Assembly: GCF_004683865.2 (NCBI RefSeq)
Contig: NZ_CP040764.1
Location: 1 to 64,000, forward strand
DNA length: 64,000 nucleotides
Reading direction: 5' to 3'
Source of the DNA: Paracoccus liaowanqingii
Lineage (GTDB): Bacteria; Pseudomonadota; Alphaproteobacteria; Rhodobacterales; Rhodobacteraceae
Shown here: positions 27,218 to 34,859 of the stretch, piece by piece
Position numbering within the stretch: position 1 is the stretch's first letter
How the letters are laid out: each line of letters begins with the position of its first letter
Position numbers and translations under genes: made by a program
The notes under the pieces: generated by a model
The model's database searches: none
What the model was told of the DNA's origin: nothing
What the model saw: the letters and a program-made list of their open reading frames with translations, nothing else

Positions 27218-28228
27218 TCACAGCTCCGCCAGAAGCGCCGCCGTGTCGGGCATCCGCGCCAGGCTGGCCGCGATGCGGTCGCGCCAGCGGGGGCCGCGGG
27301 CCAGCGCGTCCTCAAGCGCCTCGGCCAGGTCGTCGGGGCGGTCGCGGGCCAGCACCTCGATCAGCACGGCGGCCTGCGCGCGGTCCTTGGCGGATTTCAT
27401 CCGGTCCTGCGCGCGCCGCCGGTCCGCCACGATCAGCTTGTGGATGGCGAACCGTTCCGGGCGCGGGATCTGCACCAGCACGCCGCTGCGATAGGGGATG
27501 GCCGCCGGGATCGGCTCGGCGATCAGATAGTTCAGATGCCGCAGCGCCTGCGCCTGCACGCCAAGCGCGGGCAGGTCGCGCAGCCCCTCCTCGCCGAAGG
27601 CGGGGGTCAGGAACTCGACCAGCGCGGTGCCCGTCGTCTGCCGCCAGCGCCAGGCCCGGCCCGGTTCCAGGCTGGGGGCGGGGGCAAAGTCGAACTCGGC
27701 CAGCACCTGCGTGACCGGAGGGGCGGTCACGTCGTCCAGCGCCAGCGACAGGCGCTCGAAGCTGGCGATGTCCAGATCGTCGGTCTGCGCGGTCTGCTCC
27801 AGCGACAGGGCCAGGTTCAGCTCTCCCTCGTAGAGGCGGAAGGCATGGGTGCCCACGACCGTGCCGCCAAGCCGGAACACCCCGGCGCCTGCCAGCGCTG
27901 CCATCAGGCTGCCGCTGGTGGGATCGAGGCCTAGGAACCCCTCGGCCCGCAGCAGCCGCACCAGCCGCGCCCGGTCGCGGCGGCGCTGGCCGTCGGGCGC
28001 GCGGTCCTGCCGCAACGCCGCCATGCGCGCCGCCAGGTCGGGGCTGTCCTCGCCCAGATAGCGCTTGCGGACCTCGGTGCCGACGCGAAAGCTGTCATAC
28101 CAGTAGCCGCGCCCGTTCCGCGTCACCAGGGTCGGCGTGCCGCGCAGGTCGCGCAGCCCCTCGTCGCGCAGGGACCGCAGCAGGTCGTGATAGGCGGCAT
28201 GGGCCAGGGCGGAATGGGTGCGGGGCAT
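27218..28228 (-). CDS. GSU2403-type nucleotidyltransferase-fold protein
   Basis: A 336-aa protein. The N-terminal part has LVTRNGRGYWYDSFRVGTEV and RKRYLGEDSPDL, then a nucleotidyltransferase-fold core (GGTVVGTHAFRLYEGELN, with DDLDIASFE carrying candidate acidic ligands), and a C-terminal helical region (FAIHKLIVADRRR). This layout matches the GSU2403 family, which is of unknown biological role; related folds occur in toxin-antitoxin and defence systems. The start codon overlaps the first of two palindromes upstream, suggesting autoregulation (inference). Confidence 0.7.
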   Translation of the reverse strand: MPRTHSALAHAAYHDLLRSLRDEGLRDLRGTPTLVTRNGRGYWYDSFRVGTEVRKRYLGEDSPDLAARMAALRQDRAPDGQRRRDRARLVRLLRAEGFLGLDPTSGSLMAALAGAGVFRLGGTVVGTHAFRLYEGELNLALSLEQTAQTDDLDIASFERLSLALDDVTAPPVTQVLAEFDFAPAPSLEPGRAWRWRQTTGTALVEFLTPAFGEEGLRDLPALGVQAQALRHLNYLIAEPIPAAIPYRSGVLVQIPRPERFAIHKLIVADRRRAQDRMKSAKDRAQAAVLIEVLARDRPDDLAEALEDALARGPRWRDRIAASLARMPDTAALLAEL

Positions 28229-28229
28229 G

Positions 28230-28296
28230 ATGTTCAACAGTTGGGACGACTGTTGACTACACCCATGTTCAACATCGGGCAAGACTGTTGAACATG
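28230..28296. promoter_or_regulatory. Tandem TTCAACA-type inverted repeats between divergent genes
   Basis: TCAACAGT (28234-28241) pairs with ACTGTTGA (28249-28256), and CATGTTCAACA (28264-28274) pairs perfectly with TGTTGAACATG (28286-28296). All four half-sites share the core TCAACA/TGTTGA. The pair lies between the nucleotidyltransferase-fold gene and xylB and looks like a double operator. Confidence 0.6.
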
Positions 28297-28399
28297 AGAT
28301 GCCGCCGCCCCCCCCCGGCTGGACATTCGCGCCCCGGTCGGCAAGGTCTGGTCCGGGGACAGGGCCGTGCCGCACGGCCCCACGGGAAAGGGACAGGCC

Positions 28400-29848
28400 A
28401 TGAGCTATCTGGGAATCGATCTGGGCACGTCGGGCCTGCGGGCGCTGCTGGTGGATGACGAGGGCCGCCCCCTGGGCGCGGCCGAGCGTCATTACGCCGT
28501 CGCCAACCCGGCCTCGGGCTGGTCCGAACAGGACCCGGCCGACTGGATCGCGGCCTTCCGGGGCGCCGTGGCCGACCTGCGCGCCGCGCATCCCCAGTTC
28601 GCCGGCCTGCGCGGGATCGGGGTGGCGGGCCACATGCACGGCGCCACCGTGCTGGACGCGGCCGACCGCGTGCTGCGGCCCTGCATCCTGTGGAACGACA
28701 CCCGCAGCCATGTCGAGGCGGCCGCCCTGGACGCCGATCCGCGCTTTCGCGCCCTGACCGGCAACATCGTCTTTCCGGGCTTCACCGCGCCCAAGCTGGC
28801 CTGGATGGCCGCGCACGAGCCCGAGCTGTTCGCCCGCGCCGCACGCGTCCTGCTGCCCGCCGCCTATCTGAACCTGTGGCTGACGGGCGAGCATGTGGGC
28901 GATCTGTCGGATGCCTCGGGGACCTCTTGGCTGGACACCGGCGCGCGCGACTGGTCGGAGGACCTGCTGGCCGCGACCGGCATGACCCGCGCCCAGATGC
29001 CGCGTCTGGTCGAGGGCTCGGGCGCGGCGGGGCGGCTGCGCGCCGATCTTGCCGCCGAATGGGGCCTGGCCGCGCCCGTTACCGTGGCCGGGGGGGCGGG
29101 CGACAATGCCGCCGCCGCCTGCGGGATCGGCGCGATGGCCGAGGGGGCGGGCTTCGTCTCGCTTGGCACCTCGGGGGTGCTGCTGGCGGCGCGCGACGGC
29201 TATGCGCCCGCGCCCGACACCGCGCTGCACAGCTTCTGCCACGCGGTGCCGGGGCGCTGGTACCAGATGGGGGTGATGCTGGCCGCGACCGACTGCCTGA
29301 ACTGGCTGGGGCGGATCACCGGCACCAGCCCCGCCGCGCTGACCGCCGATCTGGGGCCGCTGCGGGCGCCGGGGCCGGTGCGCTTCCTGCCCTATCTGTC
29401 GGGCGAGCGGACGCCCCACAACGACCCCGCGATCCGCGGCAGCTTCACCGGGCTGGCCAGCGCCACGGGCCGCGACGACCTGACCCGCGCCGTGCTGGAG
29501 GGGGTCGCCTTCGGCCTGGCCGACAGCCTGGCCGCGCTGCAGGCGACGGGCGCGCATCCCACCCGGCTGATGGCCATCGGCGGCGGCGCGCGGTCGCGCA
29601 CATGGCTGCAGATCATCGCCACCGCGCTGGACGTGACCCTGACCCTGCCCGCGGATGGCGAGTTCGGCGCGGCGCTTGGCGCCGCCCGGCTCGGCATGGT
29701 CGCGGCGGGCGGAGGCGAGGTCGATCAGGTCATGACCGCGCCCGATGTCACCGACGAGATCGCCCCCGACCAGGCCCTGCGCGGGGCCTTCGACGCGGCG
29801 CTGCAGGGGTTCCGCGCCGCCTATCCGGCCATCCGCGCGGTCCAATAG
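28400..29848 (+). CDS. xylB: Xylulokinase
   Basis: A 482-aa FGGY-family sugar kinase that phosphorylates D-xylulose. It opens with LGIDLGTSGLRALLVDDEG. It carries GVAGHMHGATVLDAADRVLR and ILWNDTR typical of XylB, and the C-terminal nucleotide part AIGGGARSRTWLQIIA. The start at 28400 has GGGAAAGGGA upstream. xylA and xylose-transport genes are absent nearby, so the kinase appears to be an orphan in this segment. Confidence 0.93.
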   Translation: MSYLGIDLGTSGLRALLVDDEGRPLGAAERHYAVANPASGWSEQDPADWIAAFRGAVADLRAAHPQFAGLRGIGVAGHMHGATVLDAADRVLRPCILWNDTRSHVEAAALDADPRFRALTGNIVFPGFTAPKLAWMAAHEPELFARAARVLLPAAYLNLWLTGEHVGDLSDASGTSWLDTGARDWSEDLLAATGMTRAQMPRLVEGSGAAGRLRADLAAEWGLAAPVTVAGGAGDNAAAACGIGAMAEGAGFVSLGTSGVLLAARDGYAPAPDTALHSFCHAVPGRWYQMGVMLAATDCLNWLGRITGTSPAALTADLGPLRAPGPVRFLPYLSGERTPHNDPAIRGSFTGLASATGRDDLTRAVLEGVAFGLADSLAALQATGAHPTRLMAIGGGARSRTWLQIIATALDVTLTLPADGEFGAALGAARLGMVAAGGGEVDQVMTAPDVTDEIAPDQALRGAFDAALQGFRAAYPAIRAVQ

Positions 29849-29894
29849 GCCCCGATCGGCCGGCGGGCAGCGAAAACCTGCCCGATCGGACATC

Positions 29895-30512
29895 TCACAG
29901 ATAATTGCGCGCCACGGCGATGGCGACGGCCTGGGTGCGGCTTTTCGCGCCCAGCTTGCTGCAGGCCTTCAGGGCCCGCTGCTTGACCGTGGATTCCGCG
30001 ATGCCCAGATGGCCCGCGGTCTCGATCTGCCCCAGCCCGTCGCGAAAGCAGCGCAGCACGTCCAGCTCGGCCGCGGTCAGGGCGGCGCGGTTCAGCACCA
30101 TGTCGGTCCACAGGTGGAAGCGCGCGGTGCAGCGCGCGATCTCGTCATCGGTGAACTCGCGGTCGGGATGCGACAGCGTCAGGAACGACCGCTTGCCCGC
30201 CACCTTGCGCGAGATCGCCACCCCGTGGTTCAGCCGGAACCGCTTGGCCGCACGCATGACGCCGCGCAGGTCGGGGATGCGCACCTCGGACCAGCGGGCA
30301 TGGCCGTCATGGGTCATCGTCCACATCGCGATCGGATCGCCGAAGAAGTAGTTGCGCTCTTCGTAGATCGCGCGCCAGGCGTCGGGATAGGCGTTGTAGA
30401 GATGCTCGGGGCCCTTGTAGGTCAGGTTGAACCCCATGATCCAGCCCGAGGGCGCCAGCGCATGCATCTGCGCGATCTCGTCGTCAAAATTCGGGATCAG
30501 GTCATTCAGCAT
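29895..30512 (-). CDS. LuxR-type autoinducer-binding regulator
   Basis: A 205-aa regulator with an N-terminal acyl-homoserine-lactone-binding domain (GFNLTYKGPEHLYNAYPDAW, then Trp/Tyr-rich NYFFGDPIAMWTMTHDGHARW) and a C-terminal GerE helix-turn-helix (LTAAELDVLRCFRDGLGQIE, IAESTVKQRALKACSKLGAK). AGGAG precedes the start at 30512. It is divergent from the small-ORF/luxI pair and should respond to its signal. Confidence 0.92.
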   Translation of the reverse strand: MLNDLIPNFDDEIAQMHALAPSGWIMGFNLTYKGPEHLYNAYPDAWRAIYEERNYFFGDPIAMWTMTHDGHARWSEVRIPDLRGVMRAAKRFRLNHGVAISRKVAGKRSFLTLSHPDREFTDDEIARCTARFHLWTDMVLNRAALTAAELDVLRCFRDGLGQIETAGHLGIAESTVKQRALKACSKLGAKSRTQAVAIAVARNYL

Positions 30513-30543
30513 CGGGCTCTCCTGCCGTGTCGGACGGACATTA

Positions 30544-30596
30544 TGCCTTTTCGGACATACTGAAAAGGCAGCCCTGTCGCTTTTCGCGCGACAGGG
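30544..30596. promoter_or_regulatory. Two inverted repeats between luxR and luxI units
   Basis: TGCCTTTTC (30544-30552) pairs with GAAAAGGCA (30562-30570), and CCCTGTCGC (30572-30580) pairs with GCGACAGGG (30588-30596). The first is a plausible lux-box-like operator in the divergent promoter; the second can form a stable hairpin in the leader of the luxI transcript. Confidence 0.5.
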
Positions 30597-30654
30597 GGGG
30601 CCGGTCGGTCGCACAGCTTGTCTCATCCAGCTTGCAAGAAGGAGATCGACTGCA

Positions 30655-30858
30655 ATGGGAATCAGAGAACCGAAACTGGCCACCGCGGAATTCAGCCGCG
30701 ACATGGTCGAGACGATGCTGACCTATTTCGACGCCTATGCCGACGAGGGCGTCCTGAAGGTCGAGGTGACCAGCTGGGGGCTGTGGCTGCCCAACAAGAC
30801 GACCGGCGGGCGCCAGTTCCTGGGCCTGGCGAAGCTGCCCGAGGGGTATCGGCAATGA
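30655..30858 (+). CDS. 67-aa conserved-looking small protein upstream of luxI
   Basis: A 67-aa protein beginning MGIREPKLATAEFSRDMVE. It has a strong AAGGAG ribosome-binding site, an amphipathic helix and a C-terminal VEVTSWGLWLPNKTTGGRQF. Its stop overlaps the luxI start (ATGA), so the two are translationally coupled. No family is recognised; it could affect luxI translation or signal synthesis (inference). Confidence 0.65.
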   Translation: MGIREPKLATAEFSRDMVETMLTYFDAYADEGVLKVEVTSWGLWLPNKTTGGRQFLGLAKLPEGYRQ

Positions 30859-31478
30859 AGGATACTCTCATGGCGCATTCCACGTCCGATATTCAGGTCG
30901 ACACGATCATCCTGCCCCGCGACATGCACCGCTTCGATCTGGTGGCCAGCTTCTTCCGGCTGCGCAAGCAGATCTTCGTGGACCGCATGGCCTGGCCCTT
31001 GCACCACGCCGAAGGCATCGAGTTCGAGCAATACGACACCTTCGACACCGTCTACGTGATCGCCCATCAAGATGGTCGCGCGGTCGGTGGCGCGCGGCTG
31101 AAGCGCACCGACTGTTCCTTCGGGGGCGGCACGGTGCGCTATTCCTACATGATCCGCGACGCGCATCTGGGGCTGCTGCCGGGCATGCCCACCAATCTGT
31201 GCCATGGCGAACCCCCGGTCGATCCGCAGTCCTGGGAACTGACGCGCTTTGCCGCCCTGCCGCTGCCGGGCCTTGCCGAGCGCATCCTGGAGGCGTCGAA
31301 CACCCATCTGCACCGGATCGGCGCATCGGACTGCCTGTTCCTGGGTCCGCCCGCCTTCCTGCGGATGGCCACGCGGCTTGGCTGGACGCCCCGGAAGATG
31401 GGCGATCTGGTCGGCAATGACGACGGCAAGTTCCTGGCCTTCGCCTGCGCCGTGCGCCAGCCGCAGATGGCCGCCTAG
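30855..31478 (+). CDS. LuxI-type acyl-homoserine lactone synthase
   Basis: A 207-aa enzyme joining an acyl group to S-adenosylmethionine. The LuxI invariant residues are placed at Arg37, Phe41 and Trp47 (FRLRKQIFVDRMAW), Asp61, Asp64 and Arg81 (GGARLKRT), and the WELTRFAALP segment follows. The start at 30855 is chosen for its coupling with the upstream ORF; a second ATG at 30870 is possible. Acyl-chain specificity cannot be predicted. Confidence 0.92.
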   Translation: MKDTLMAHSTSDIQVDTIILPRDMHRFDLVASFFRLRKQIFVDRMAWPLHHAEGIEFEQYDTFDTVYVIAHQDGRAVGGARLKRTDCSFGGGTVRYSYMIRDAHLGLLPGMPTNLCHGEPPVDPQSWELTRFAALPLPGLAERILEASNTHLHRIGASDCLFLGPPAFLRMATRLGWTPRKMGDLVGNDDGKFLAFACAVRQPQMAA

Positions 31479-33019
31479 CAGATGGACGCCTGGCCGGGGG
31501 CACCCCCCGGCCGCGCGGCGTGCTGCTGCAGATCTTTCGCGCCAAGCCGGGCGCGGATCGCGCGCGACAGCGCGTCGATGCCGACCGTGACCAGCCCGGT
31601 CGCGGCCAGGATGACGACTGCGCGGTCCATGCGCAGCTCTCCGATCGCGTCGTCCAGATAGAATCCCAGGGTGGCGATGCCCAGGATCCCCATGATCGCG
31701 GATTCGCGGATGATGATCTCCCACCGATACAAGCACAGCGCCACGAAGGGCGCGAAGAGGCGCGGCGCCAGCTCCCACCCCCACAGCGTCAGCCCGCGCG
31801 GCGCGTCGGGGCGCAGCGCGAGGCCCGTGGCCTGCCGCCCCAGCAGATGGCCGATGATGGCGCCGTTGTGCAGGCCCAGGGCCAGGATGGCGGGCAGCAT
31901 GGACGGCCCCCAGACCTGCAGGAACAGGTAGGCCAGCATGTATTCGGGAAAGGACCGCAGGATCACCAGCACCAGATGCCCAAGCGCCGCGCCCACGCGC
32001 CCTGTCACGCGCGGCACGATCAGCGCCTGCGCGGCGAAGGCCACGGCGCCGGCCAGCACCAGCGCCAGCTGCGCCACGATCAGCGTCGCGGCAAGCCCCG
32101 GCAGGATCGCGACGGTGGCCAGATCCCACAGCCATGGCAGCAGCGCGGCCGGATCGCCCTGCCGCAAGGGCGCGGGAACGATGTCGCTGGACAAAAACCG
32201 CCACAGCGCCCCCTGCCCCATCGGCGGCGAGGTGACGCGGCCCAGCATCACCACGGCAAAGCCCAGCCACAGGACCACCAGCCGGGGCCGCATCCAGACC
32301 CGCACGCCGGCGATCAGTGCGATATAGATCGCCATGACCGCGCCCGCCGCGCCGTAATCCCCCTGCCGGAAAAAGGTGTCCAGCTGATAGCCAAGCGTCG
32401 GCAGCCCGACGAAGCCCAGCACCGCCGAGGACCGCAGCCCGCATTCCAGCCGGTAGAGCGCATAGGTCGCCATCTCGGGCACAGCCAGCGGCGCGCGGGC
32501 CCAGAGGAACCGCGTCAGGGGATCGACGCGCGGGCCCAGCCACAGGCCCGGGCGGGGATCGGACTCGTCCAGGATCTCGGACAGGACCTTGGCGAAGATG
32601 CCCGCATAGGGCAGCGCGATGGCCAGAACGCCGGTCCAGACGCTGATGCCCAGCACCTGGAGAAGCAGCAGCGCCCAGAACAGCTCGTGCACGGATCGCA
32701 GCGCGATGGCCAGCCAGCGCACGGGCCTGAGGCGATAGAAGGGCGCCAGCACCAGCCCGGCCAGCCCGCCAAGCGCCACCCCCGCCACGGCGAAGGCCAC
32801 GGTCAGGGCGACGGCGCGGGCGATCTGCTCGATGGCGCTGAAATCAGGGGACAGGAAGCCCTGCCCCATCCGCGCCAGCGCGGCCCAGGGATCGTGCCCC
32901 GCGACGGCCAGATCGGCCAGCGGCAGGCAGACCAGGGCCAGCAGGACGAACCCCGCCACCACGCCGGGGCGTGACAGACGGGGGGACCGCGACAGGCGGG
33001 GGGACGCAGGCCTAGCCAT
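31475..33019 (-). CDS. Fused double permease of a PhnE-like (putative selenate) ABC transporter
   Basis: A 514-aa membrane protein made of two PhnE-like permease halves. The halves carry similar coupling regions: LYRLECGLRSSAVLGFVGLP in the first and LYRWEIIIRESAIMGILGIA in the second. It would form the whole channel with one chain. It lies in an operon with the binding protein and ATPase, overlapping the ATPase stop by 8 nt. The 33019 start has GAGG upstream; 33043 is an alternative. PhnE-like transporters carry oxyanions or phosphonates; gene context suggests a selenium oxyanion. Confidence 0.85.
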   Translation of the reverse strand: MARPASPRLSRSPRLSRPGVVAGFVLLALVCLPLADLAVAGHDPWAALARMGQGFLSPDFSAIEQIARAVALTVAFAVAGVALGGLAGLVLAPFYRLRPVRWLAIALRSVHELFWALLLLQVLGISVWTGVLAIALPYAGIFAKVLSEILDESDPRPGLWLGPRVDPLTRFLWARAPLAVPEMATYALYRLECGLRSSAVLGFVGLPTLGYQLDTFFRQGDYGAAGAVMAIYIALIAGVRVWMRPRLVVLWLGFAVVMLGRVTSPPMGQGALWRFLSSDIVPAPLRQGDPAALLPWLWDLATVAILPGLAATLIVAQLALVLAGAVAFAAQALIVPRVTGRVGAALGHLVLVILRSFPEYMLAYLFLQVWGPSMLPAILALGLHNGAIIGHLLGRQATGLALRPDAPRGLTLWGWELAPRLFAPFVALCLYRWEIIIRESAIMGILGIATLGFYLDDAIGELRMDRAVVILAATGLVTVGIDALSRAIRARLGAKDLQQHAARPGGAPGQASIC

Positions 33020-33668
33020 AAAGCGCCTCGATCCGCGTCGCATCCAGATCGCCCACCGGCAGATCGAAGAGGAACCGCCCCTGCCGCAGCCCGATCACCC
33101 GCGTGGCGAAGGCGCGGGCGATGGCCACGTCATGCAGCGCCAGGATCGCGGTCGGGAAGGCCGCGCGCAGCACCTCGGCCAAGGCCCCGGACTGGCGGGG
33201 ATCGACGGCGGAGAGGGGCTCGTCGCCCAGGATCAGCTCGCCGCCCCGGTGCAGGGCGCGGGCCAGCGCCACGCGCTGCTTCTGCCCGCCCGACAGCCCC
33301 TCGACGGCGCGGTCGGCCTCGGGCGTCAGGCCGACGCGGGCCAGATCGGCCAGCGCCGCCGCCCGGTCGGGGGCCGAGGGCCGGACCAGGGTGCGCAGGT
33401 TGCGCCAGGCGCCGTGATCGTCCAGCCGCCCCATCAGCACGTTGCGCAGCGCGCTCAGCTGCGGGACCAGCGCCGCGTCCTGCGGCACCAGCGCGACCCG
33501 CAGCCCGCGCGCCTGCGCCACGCCGTGCAGCGCCGCCAGCAGCGTCGACTTGCCCGACCCGCTGCGCCCCAGCAGCGCCACCCGCTCGCCGGGCGCGACA
33601 TGCAGTCGCACGTCGGCCAGCACGGGGGCGCCGCCATAGCCCAGATCGGCCCCGTCCAGACGCAGCAT
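33012..33668 (-). CDS. PhnC-like ABC transporter ATPase
   Basis: A 218-aa ATPase with Walker A GRSGSGKSTLL, Q-loop LVPQDAALVPQL, signature LSGGQKQR, Walker B LILGDEPLSAVDP and an H-loop in LALHDVAIA. It is shorter than PhnC (about 260 aa) and lacks the usual C-terminal extension. It powers the permease encoded downstream. The spacing to the binding-protein gene is 7 nt. Confidence 0.88.
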   Translation of the reverse strand: MLRLDGADLGYGGAPVLADVRLHVAPGERVALLGRSGSGKSTLLAALHGVAQARGLRVALVPQDAALVPQLSALRNVLMGRLDDHGAWRNLRTLVRPSAPDRAAALADLARVGLTPEADRAVEGLSGGQKQRVALARALHRGGELILGDEPLSAVDPRQSGALAEVLRAAFPTAILALHDVAIARAFATRVIGLRQGRFLFDLPVGDLDATRIEALYG

Positions 33669-33675
33669 GGAAGGC

Positions 33676-34539
33676 TTACTCCAGCAGGTCCAGCTGGCGG
33701 CCGACCTCTTCGATGGGGGCGTAATCGTCGTTCGTGGCGGCGATGAAGGCATTGCGGGGGAAGGCCGCCAGCAGGTCGGGATCGTCCATGCCGATCAGCG
33801 CCGCCTGCACGCGGTCGGCGAACCCCTCGCCCCACCGCGCGTCCACGTCGCCGCGGATCGTCCAGTTGTAATCGGGATAGGGCGGCGTCTGCCAGATGAC
33901 CTTGGCCGTCTCGACCTCGGGGGCGCCGTCGGCCACCGCCTGGTCATAGACGGTGAAGTTCAGCGCCCCCACTTGCCAGGCGCCCGAGGCGACCAGCCGC
34001 AGCGTCTGGCTGTGATCGCCCGAGAAGCCCACGCGGTCGAAGAACTCCTCGGGCGCCTCGCCGGTATTCTCGCGGATGGCGAACTCGGGCATCAGCCGCC
34101 CCGAGGTCGAGGTCTTGGCCCCGAAGGTGAAGGACATGCCCCGCGCGGCCTCGGGGAAATCGTCGGATTGCGTCAGCCCCGTATCGGTATGGGCGATGAA
34201 ATAGCTGACGAAACTGGTGTCCTCGTCGCCTTGGGCGATGGCGCGGGCGCCCGGCACGACCAGCCGCGCCTGCACGCCCGACAACCCGCCGAACCAGGCC
34301 AATTGCACCTGGTCGTTGCGGAAGGCGGTGACCGCGGCGGGATACGACTTCACCGGCACGAACTGGACCGGCACGTCCAGCTCCTCGGACAGGTATTCGG
34401 CGACCGCGCCGAAGCGTTCGGCCAGGCGCGTCTCGTCCTCGTCGGGGATGGCCGAGAAATAGAGCGTGTCCTGGGCATGGGCCATGCCGGCCAGCAAGAG
34501 GCCGGCGGCAAGGATCGGGGCAGTCAGGCGCAAGGTCAT
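33676..34539 (-). CDS. Putative selenate ABC transporter substrate-binding protein
   Basis: A 287-aa periplasmic protein with signal peptide (LTAPILAAGLLLAGMAHA, cleavage before QDTLYFS). The mature sequence follows the PhnD-like subgroup named putative selenate-binding: YFSAIPDEDETRLAERFG, VQLAWFGGLSGVQARL, TFGAKTSTSGRLMPEF and RVGFSGDHSQTLRLV. That subgroup is typically found beside selenium genes. Here it is divergent from a selenocysteine-containing formate dehydrogenase with selA/selB, supporting selenium-oxyanion uptake. Phosphonate or phosphite remains an alternative ligand. Confidence 0.82.
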   Translation of the reverse strand: MTLRLTAPILAAGLLLAGMAHAQDTLYFSAIPDEDETRLAERFGAVAEYLSEELDVPVQFVPVKSYPAAVTAFRNDQVQLAWFGGLSGVQARLVVPGARAIAQGDEDTSFVSYFIAHTDTGLTQSDDFPEAARGMSFTFGAKTSTSGRLMPEFAIRENTGEAPEEFFDRVGFSGDHSQTLRLVASGAWQVGALNFTVYDQAVADGAPEVETAKVIWQTPPYPDYNWTIRGDVDARWGEGFADRVQAALIGMDDPDLLAAFPRNAFIAATNDDYAPIEEVGRQLDLLE

Positions 34540-34859
34540 GGGGGGTAGCCTTTCGAAGGAACGCGACAGAAGGGGGATGAGGACCGGCGGGCCCCGCCTT
34601 GCGGGCCGCGCGCCATGTCGTCAAGCCCCCGCGTATCGCGGCGCACCTTGCGGCCCGAGCGCCCCCGGCGCATCGGCTTGCCGCCCCTGTCTAGCCCGGC
34701 CTCCCGCCCCGCTGCAAGACGCCCCGTGACGCCCCCTGCGCGCGCCCGGACGCGGGCGGACGCACGGGCAGACGCGCGGGCGTGTCTTGACACGGACGGT
34801 TCAGCGGCGGACGATAGGCACGTACCTATCTATGACAGACAGGCAAAAGGGGGGGTCCC
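34540..34859. promoter_or_regulatory. Divergent promoter region with palindromic operator candidate
   Basis: A 320-bp gene-free region. TTGACA at 34787-34792 could be a -35 element for the fdn operon, with ACGATA at 34811-34816 as a weak -10 (18-nt spacing). GATAGG-CACGTA-CCTATC (34813-34830) is a near-perfect palindrome overlapping that -10 element, the expected place for an operator. The remainder, 34560-34780, is GC-rich with no clear element. Confidence 0.5.

Noticed and set aside
27218..28228. Toxin-antitoxin pair at the nucleotidyltransferase-fold gene
   Set aside because: No second small gene lies in the same operon, and a 336-aa single protein with divergent xylB does not make a recognisable pair.
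33641..33775. GGGGAAG near 33760 as a further parS-like copy
   Set aside because: Only one half-site is present; there is no CTTCCCC arm at the required distance.
31475..34539. Phosphonate uptake and C-P lyase locus
   Set aside because: Only transporter genes are present, with no phn lyase genes. The binding protein follows the selenium-associated subgroup, although phosphonate transport is not formally excluded.
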